Below, piece after piece: positions 58,737 through 64,000 of a stretch of DNA of 64,000 bases. The DNA is taken from NCBI GenBank assembly GCA_016720075.1, contig JADJXW010000021.1, positions 372,001-436,000 of the forward strand, given 5' to 3'. The stretch is from Pseudomonadota bacterium. Lineage in GTDB: Bacteria > Pseudomonadota > Gammaproteobacteria > Steroidobacterales > Steroidobacteraceae. Positions within the stretch are counted from its first letter, which is position 1. Each line of letters begins with the position of its first letter. Position numbers and translations under genes: made by a program. Under the pieces are notes generated by a model, which worked only from the letters and a program-made list of their open reading frames with translations, did not search any database and had not been told where the DNA came from.

Positions 58737-60247
58737 CGGGGTACGATCGCTCTCAGTCCAGGGGTTCCGACGCCGGGCCACGGCGGCAGATTGGGGTTTT
58801 CTTCTCTGGCGCCCAGTTCGCGCAGCAATGCCGCGGTCTCCGTGCGCACGGGTGGCTTGGTCTGCAGGAAGCCGACGCGGCTGCGGCCCAGCGCGTAGTC
58901 GAGCGGCGTGAGCTTGTCGGACTCGCGCGCATCGAGGTTGGCGCCGCTGGCGGCCAGTTCCTTCAGCATTGAATTCCAGCCGCGGAATGCCGCGCTGTGC
59001 GCGGCGGTCATGCCGCGCACGTCGCGAGTGTTCACATTGGCGCCAGCCGCGCGCAGCAGCTTCACGGCTTCCAGCGCCTGTTCTTCGGTCTTGTTCCGGC
59101 CGCGGGTGCCCGCGGCGGAAACGGCTGCCATCAGCGGCGTGGCGCCATCTTCATTGGGCAGGTCCGCTTTCGCGCCGGCGGCCAGCAGCAGTTTCAGCGC
59201 CGGAACGTCGCCACCGGCCGCGGCGCGCATCAGTGGCGTGGCGCCGGCGATCAGCGCGCCATCGGCGCCGCGATCCTGCACGGCGTTGCGATACGGCGGA
59301 CGCAGCTTCAGCTGCGCGTTGGGGTTCGCGCCCTTCGCCAGCAACAGCCGGATGATGTCGAGGCCGGTGGCTTCATCCATGCGCGGCAGTTCCACGCGAA
59401 AGCCCGCCGGCAGGATGTTCATGTCCACCGCCATGTACAGCGGCGACTGGCCCCAGAAATCCCAGTCGTTCACGTTGGCGCCAGACTCGATCAGCGACCG
59501 GGCCATGTCCCACTGACCGTTGGTCAGCGCCAGCACCAGCGGCGTCGTGCCATCCGGGTCGGGAAGATTGATGTCGGCGCCGCCCTTCAGCAGTGCCTGG
59601 GCCGCAGCCACGAATCCCTCGCGCGCGGCGAACAGCAGCGGCGTGAAGCCGCCGTGGTTCATGTCCTTGGGTCGTCCCTCGGCGGTGACCCGGCGCTGCC
59701 AGTCGCGCACGGTGGCGTGGGCATTGGCATCGGCGCCCTTTGAGATCAGGAAGCTGATCATCGCCGGCTGGTTCTGCGAGGCCGCCCACATCAGCGGCGT
59801 CTGGCCGCCCCAGCCCTCGCGGGCGTTGAGGTCGGCGCCGGCCTTCACCAGCAGCTTCGCCGCCTCGACATTGCCGGTGCGGGCCACCAGGTGCAGCGCG
59901 GTCTGGCCTTCGGTGCCGGTGGCGCGGGGATTGGCGCCGGCCTTCAGCAACAGCGCAAGAATGCCGGCGTGGCCGGTGCGCGCCGCCTCGCTGAAAGGCG
60001 TGGCGCCGAAGGCATTGCCCGGGCGCCAGTCGGCGCCGGTCTTGAGCAGGCGCGACACTTCGGTTTCATCGCCTCGGTACACGGCCCACAGCAGCGGCGT
60101 GGCGCCGTCATTGTGTTCGGCATCGCGCGCATCCGCTTCGGGCGTGGCGGGCGCCGCAAGAGCCGGCATCGACGCCGTGATGGCGAGGCAGGCCAGGCCC
60201 GCGGCCAGCGTCGGGCCGCGGTGCCGGCGCGAGGCGGGCTTCATCAC
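58733..60247 (-). CDS. Exported ankyrin-repeat protein
   Basis: A 504-residue protein with a signal peptide (GLACLAITASMPALAAPA). At least nine ankyrin repeats follow, e.g. GATPLLWAVYRGDETEVSRL, GQTALHLVARTGNVEAAKLL, GGFTPLLFAAREGFVAAAQA and GATPLMRAAAGGDVPALKLL. It is probably a periplasmic protein-interaction scaffold. It is translationally coupled (4-bp overlaps) both to DUF1552 upstream and the MBL gene downstream, so its partners are likely those proteins. Confidence 0.88.
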   Translation of the reverse strand: MMKPASRRHRGPTLAAGLACLAITASMPALAAPATPEADARDAEHNDGATPLLWAVYRGDETEVSRLLKTGADWRPGNAFGATPFSEAARTGHAGILALLLKAGANPRATGTEGQTALHLVARTGNVEAAKLLVKAGADLNAREGWGGQTPLMWAASQNQPAMISFLISKGADANAHATVRDWQRRVTAEGRPKDMNHGGFTPLLFAAREGFVAAAQALLKGGADINLPDPDGTTPLVLALTNGQWDMARSLIESGANVNDWDFWGQSPLYMAVDMNILPAGFRVELPRMDEATGLDIIRLLLAKGANPNAQLKLRPPYRNAVQDRGADGALIAGATPLMRAAAGGDVPALKLLLAAGAKADLPNEDGATPLMAAVSAAGTRGRNKTEEQALEAVKLLRAAGANVNTRDVRGMTAAHSAAFRGWNSMLKELAASGANLDARESDKLTPLDYALGRSRVGFLQTKPPVRTETAALLRELGAREENPNLPPWPGVGTPGLRAIVPR

Positions 60248-61557
60248 ACCTCCGCGAAGGTGCCGCTGCTGTTGCCCAGCGCCGGCATCGACACGCCCGC
60301 GCGGTCGAGAAGCGTGAGCAGCAGGTTCGCGTGCGGGGTGTCCTGCGGGTACTTCAGGTGCTGGCCGCCCTTGATGCGTCCATAGCCCTTGCCGAGGATG
60401 GCATTGGGCAGCGGATCGTTGTTGTGCAGGTCGCTGTTCGACATGTTGCTGCCGTACAGGATGATCGAATGGTCGAGCATCGTGCCGTCGCCATCGGGCA
60501 TCGTCGACAGCTTCTTGATGAACTTGGCGAACACCTGCGTATGGTAGTTCTGGATGTTGATCAGCCGCTCGATCTTCGAGGGATCGTTCGCGTGGTGCGA
60601 AAGCGGATGGAAGGCCTCGGTGATCGACAGGTTCGGGTAGGTGCGCATCGACACCTCCTTGGCGATCATCATCGAGGCGACCTGCGTCTGGTTGGCCTGC
60701 CAGGCCAGCGCGATGAGGTCGAACAGCGCGTCGAGGTGATCACCGAACTGGTCGGGCACGCCCTGCGGCGCGTTCGGCAGGTCCATCTGCGAGCTCTTGC
60801 TGGTTGCCAGGCGCTGCACGCGCTGCTCCACCTCGCGCACCGAATCCAGGTAGTCGCTGACGCGCGCGCGGTCGGCGGCGCCGATGCGCTTCTTCAGTGC
60901 GGCGCCTTCCTCCATCACGTAGTCGAGCAGGCTGTCGGTTTCCGAGAGGATCGCCTTGCGTTCCTTCGAGGTGTCGCCCTGGCCGAACAGCTGGTAGAAC
61001 ACCTTGCGCGGGTTGTCTTCCATCGGCAGCGGCTGGAACGGCGTGCGGAACGCGACCGTGCTGCCGAAGCCGCAGCCCGTGGCGCCCTGGCCGCAGGTGG
61101 CGTTGCCGCCTTCACCGGTGAGCTCCAGCGAAGGGATGGGCGTGTTGCCGGCGAAGTGGCGCGCGGCGAGCTGGTCGGCCGTGGTGCCCATGTCGCCTTC
61201 GCGGTTCTTGATGCCGTAGCAGGACAGCCAGGTGCCGGCCATGATGCCGTGCGGGTCGGAGCTCTCGCCGCCCTTGTTGCGCAGGCCGCTGACGATGGTG
61301 AGGTGCGAGCGGAAGGGTTCCAGCGGCTTCAGGATGGGGGACATCGCGAAGCTGGTGCCGGTCTCGACGGGAGACCAGGCCTTGATGATGGCGCCGTGCG
61401 GGAAGTAGATGAAACCCATGCGCGGCGCGGGCTTCGCGGCCGTCTGCGCCAGCGCAGTGCTGGCCGGGATCATCGCATCAAGCAGCGGCAGCGTGATGGC
61501 GGCGCCGGCGCCACGCAGCATCGTCCGGCGGGAAAGATGTTTCCTGGTGATGAACAT
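60244..61557 (-). CDS. Tat-exported DUF1552 protein
   Basis: A 437-residue protein with an RR signal (HLSRRTMLRGAGAAITLPLL). DUF1552 features: RMGFIYFPHGAIIKAWSP, LTIVSGLRNKGG, DPHGIMAGTWLSC, DQLAARHFAGNTPIPSLEL, and HHANDPSKIERLINIQNYHT. DUF1552 genes usually sit directly after DUF1592/1588/1585 cytochrome genes, as here (11 bp apart). The biological function of the pair is not established; sulfatase-like hydrolase fold has been suggested for relatives. Confidence 0.87.
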   Translation of the reverse strand: MFITRKHLSRRTMLRGAGAAITLPLLDAMIPASTALAQTAAKPAPRMGFIYFPHGAIIKAWSPVETGTSFAMSPILKPLEPFRSHLTIVSGLRNKGGESSDPHGIMAGTWLSCYGIKNREGDMGTTADQLAARHFAGNTPIPSLELTGEGGNATCGQGATGCGFGSTVAFRTPFQPLPMEDNPRKVFYQLFGQGDTSKERKAILSETDSLLDYVMEEGAALKKRIGAADRARVSDYLDSVREVEQRVQRLATSKSSQMDLPNAPQGVPDQFGDHLDALFDLIALAWQANQTQVASMMIAKEVSMRTYPNLSITEAFHPLSHHANDPSKIERLINIQNYHTQVFAKFIKKLSTMPDGDGTMLDHSIILYGSNMSNSDLHNNDPLPNAILGKGYGRIKGGQHLKYPQDTPHANLLLTLLDRAGVSMPALGNSSGTFAEV

Positions 61558-61568
61558 TCGTCGTCCCC

Positions 61569-63999
61569 TTACTTGATGAGCGCGGCCTGCTTGATGACGG
61601 GGGCGTCCTTCGCCTCCGGCACCACGGCCTTGGTGAAATCGTCGCTGAGCACGATGTTGGTGATGAGCGTCGAGAACTTGTAGTTGTCGGCGCCGGACCG
61701 GCGCACGATGTCGCGCACGAAGGGCATGTCGTGCGCTTCGATCACCCGGCCCAGCGCGTACATGAGCAGCCGCTCGGTGACGTTCTGCACGAAGGGCGCC
61801 GGATCGGCGAGCAGCGCGGCGCGCAGCTCGTCGGGGTTGCGCACCTTGGTGCCATCGGGCAGTTCACCCATGGTGTCGATGGCCGTGCGCGCGAAGCGGT
61901 CGATGCGGCGCGACTTGCCCGTGGCATCGAAGCCCTCGAGCACGAAGCCGATCGGGTCGATGGCCGCATGGCACGAGAAGCACTGCGGCTTCTGGCGGTG
62001 CACTTCCAGCAGCTCGCGCACGGTGGCGGGCTTCTTGTCGGCATTGGTTGCCGGCAATGCCTCGACCGCCGGCGGCGGAATGGGCGGCGGCATGCCCATG
62101 ATGCGCTCGAGCACATAGGCGCCGCGCAGCACCGGCGAGGTGCGGTTGGGGTACGCGCTGGTCATCAGCACGCCGCCCTTGCCCAGCAGGCCAAAGCGCG
62201 AGGAGTCCGCGAGCTTGATCTTGCGGAACTGGTCGCCGCGCACGGTGTTGATGTCGTAGTGCAGCGCCAGGCGCTCGTTGACGAACGTGTAGGGCGAGGT
62301 GAGCAGGTCGAGCACGCTCTGGTCGGCGCGGATGATGTCATCCATGAACAGCGTGATCTCCTGCACGAAGTCCTCGCGCAGGTCGCCGGCGCCGCTTGCA
62401 TACGGGAAGATGGCCGGGTCCGGGGTGATCTCGGGCAGCTTGGTGAGGTTCAGCCACTGCGAGCCGAAGTTCTTCGCCAGCGTGGCGGAGCGCGGGTCGG
62501 CGATCATGCGCTTGACCTGACGCTTGAGTTCCTCGGGTTCGTGCAGCTTGCCGGTGGCGGCCACTTCCAGCAGCTGGTCGTCGGGCAGGCTGCTCCACAG
62601 GAAGAACGACAGGCGCGAGGCCAGCGCCAGGTCATCGATGCGGTACAGCGTGCCCGGGGGGTGGAGCGGACACATCGCCTGAAGGCTGGTCAGAGCGGAA
62701 CAGGAAGTCCGGGTGCGCCAGCACCGCGGTCAGCGAGCGGCGGATGCCGGCATCGAAATCACTCTCGGCGCGACCGGCCTCGAAGAAGCGCATGAGGCCT
62801 GCGACATCGTGCTCGGTGACCGGCCGACGGAAGGCGCGGCGGGCCACGGAACCGATGACCTGCTTCGCGCAGGGGGCCTCTTCGGCCGCCGACTTCGGGT
62901 AGCAGGAGAACACATGCCTGCGGGCGTCGGTCATGCTGACGCCGGTGGCATTGAAGGGGCCGCGGATCTCGAACGAGTTCACGCGCAGCACGCGGTCGTT
63001 GCCGCCGCCCGGCGTGTACATCTGCAGGCGGTCTTCGGATTCGGCGAAGCTGCGATGGCGGAAAGCCACCACGAAGCGATGCACGCCGGCTTTCGCATTG
63101 AAGCGGATGTTCTTCAGGCGCTTGTTGATGGCCTCGACCGCAGGATCCTGCTTCTGGTCGATGGCCTTCATGTCTTCTTCGCCGCCGATGGAGGTTTCGT
63201 AGACCAGCTTGCCGTCGAGCGTGACGACGAGGTCGTTGCGGAACTCCATGTTGTAGACCCACAGCGCCTGGGCCATGTTGGCGATGTTCAGCACGTACTC
63301 GCCATCGGCCGGGAAGTTGTGGTCCACCGCGATGCCGCCGCGCGTGCCCAGCGGCAGGCCGTCCTGGTGGAAGAGCTGCGTGGAGGGCTTCTGCGCGCGA
63401 TAGGTGGTGCCGGCGGGCAGCGCGTCCTTGTTGCCCAGCGCCTGCACGACCACGGTGCGCGCCGCGGCGATGTACTGGTCGAGGAACGAGGGCGTGACCT
63501 GCAGCGCGGCGGCGATGTTGTCGAATCCCTCGCGGGGTTCATCGCGCGGCAGGATGTCGGCCGGGTCGATCTCGATGCCGAGCAGGTCGCGCACGGCGTT
63601 GGCGTATTCCTTGCGGTTCAGGCGATGCAGGCCCACGTGGCCCGGATCCTTGTGTTCCTCGCCCACCTTGTCGAGCCGGCCCTCGAGCCAGCCGATGAAC
63701 TGCGCGCGGGTGGTCTTGTCGGGCATCTTGTGTCCGCCCGGCGGCATCTGCTGCGAACGCAGCTTGCGCACGGTCTTCTCGAGCACATCGATGTTGTCGG
63801 CAATCTGCGCTTCGTCCATCGTGTCGAACGCGACGCCGCCGGCCCAGTCCTCGGCGTTGTGGCATTCGGTGCAGTACTTGCCCAGCAGCGCCCAGCCCGC
63901 GACGTCACCATGATCGGCCGGCGCCGGATCCGCCGCGTTCGCCGCGCTGACGCCGCCGATGGACAGAACCAGCGCGCCGAGCACCGATTTAATGCGAGA
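61569..63999 (-). pseudogene. DUF1587/1592/1588/1585-type exported cytochrome protein, frameshifted and cut by window edge
   Basis: Two minus-strand frames join into a protein of at least 800 residues. The N-terminal frame contains a signal peptide (ALVLSIGGVSAANA), a heme c motif LGKYCTECHNAEDWAGG, then DUF1587, carbohydrate-binding-like and DUF1595 parts, ending FLFRSDQPSGDVSAPPPG. The C-terminal frame continues TLYRIDDLALASRLSFFLWS and includes FSCHAAIDPIGFVLEGFDA, a second C-H-type heme-binding element of the DUF1588 region. A sixth G in the run 62656-62661 causes the shift. The frame is open to 63999 (RIKS before the first possible GTG), so the true start is probably outside. First gene of the operon with DUF1552, ankyrin and MBL proteins. 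Confidence 0.78.
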
Positions 64000-64000
64000 A

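Overview
The window is chromosomal DNA of a high-GC gammaproteobacterium. The evidence is the order rsmG-parA-parB followed directly by a complete F-type ATP synthase operon, proteobacterial-type protein sequences, and the many quinoprotein and Tat-exported enzymes. I cannot name a genus. The style (DUF1592/DUF1552 pair, polyvinyl-alcohol-dehydrogenase-like quinoproteins, many small secreted proteins) would fit a Steroidobacter/Nevskia/Xanthomonadales-like soil or water lineage, but that is inference.

Layout. 1-5.0 kb: partial S9 peptidase, an AcuI/YhdH-type reductase, rsmG, parA, parB. 5.0-12.05 kb: atpI-B-E-F-H-A-G-D-C behind a clear promoter. 12.1-17.5 kb: a frameshifted SMP-30-like gene, a DUF6152 protein, a TIM-barrel isomerase, a cupin and malic enzyme (maeB). 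17.6-29.7 kb: a chromosomal (sedentary) integron. Its integrase gene intI is on the minus strand. An attI region and about 15 gene cassettes on the plus strand follow, separated by 14 recognisable attC sites, mostly 135 bp long and of one family. Cassettes carry small secreted or membrane proteins, three toxin-antitoxin modules (HigBA, BrnTA, a ParE-like pair), two near-identical copies of an NTF2-like gene, and two differently broken copies of a secretin-N0-like gene. An IS3-family element (IS407-like) sits inside the ParE-type toxin.

29.9-37.9 kb: a run of small single-domain genes, mostly on the plus strand (DUF2306, glyoxalase, DUF1697, MAPEG, YciI, DUF3291, TfoX-N, paralogous lipoproteins), then secreted NTF2-like proteins ending tail-to-tail on an AraC regulator. 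38.1-45.1 kb: an unusual operon coding for a split PEP-synthase-like kinase resembling phenylphosphate synthase, followed by a complete biotin-dependent carboxylase (carrier, biotin carboxylase, carboxyltransferase) and a HAD phosphatase. The divergent AraC gene is its probable regulator. The layout suggests phosphorylation of a substrate followed by biotin-dependent carboxylation. With the integron it is the most interesting content here.

45.1-51.2 kb: housekeeping and accessory enzymes (SnoaL-like proteins, GNAT, GST, tannase-like esterase, MltA, aldo/keto reductase, dodecin). 51.3-57.8 kb: two cytochrome c-PQQ quinoproteins flanking tandem HD-GYP-like proteins that have lost the HD dyad. 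57.7-64 kb: a tight minus-strand operon of DUF1592-type cytochrome, DUF1552, ankyrin-repeat and Tat-exported metallo-beta-lactamase-fold proteins, running off the window end.

Several genes (SMP-30-like, kinase large subunit, DUF1592 protein, IS orfA) carry single-base frameshifts, often in homopolymers. These may be real or sequencing errors. No rRNA, tRNA or CRISPR was recognised.
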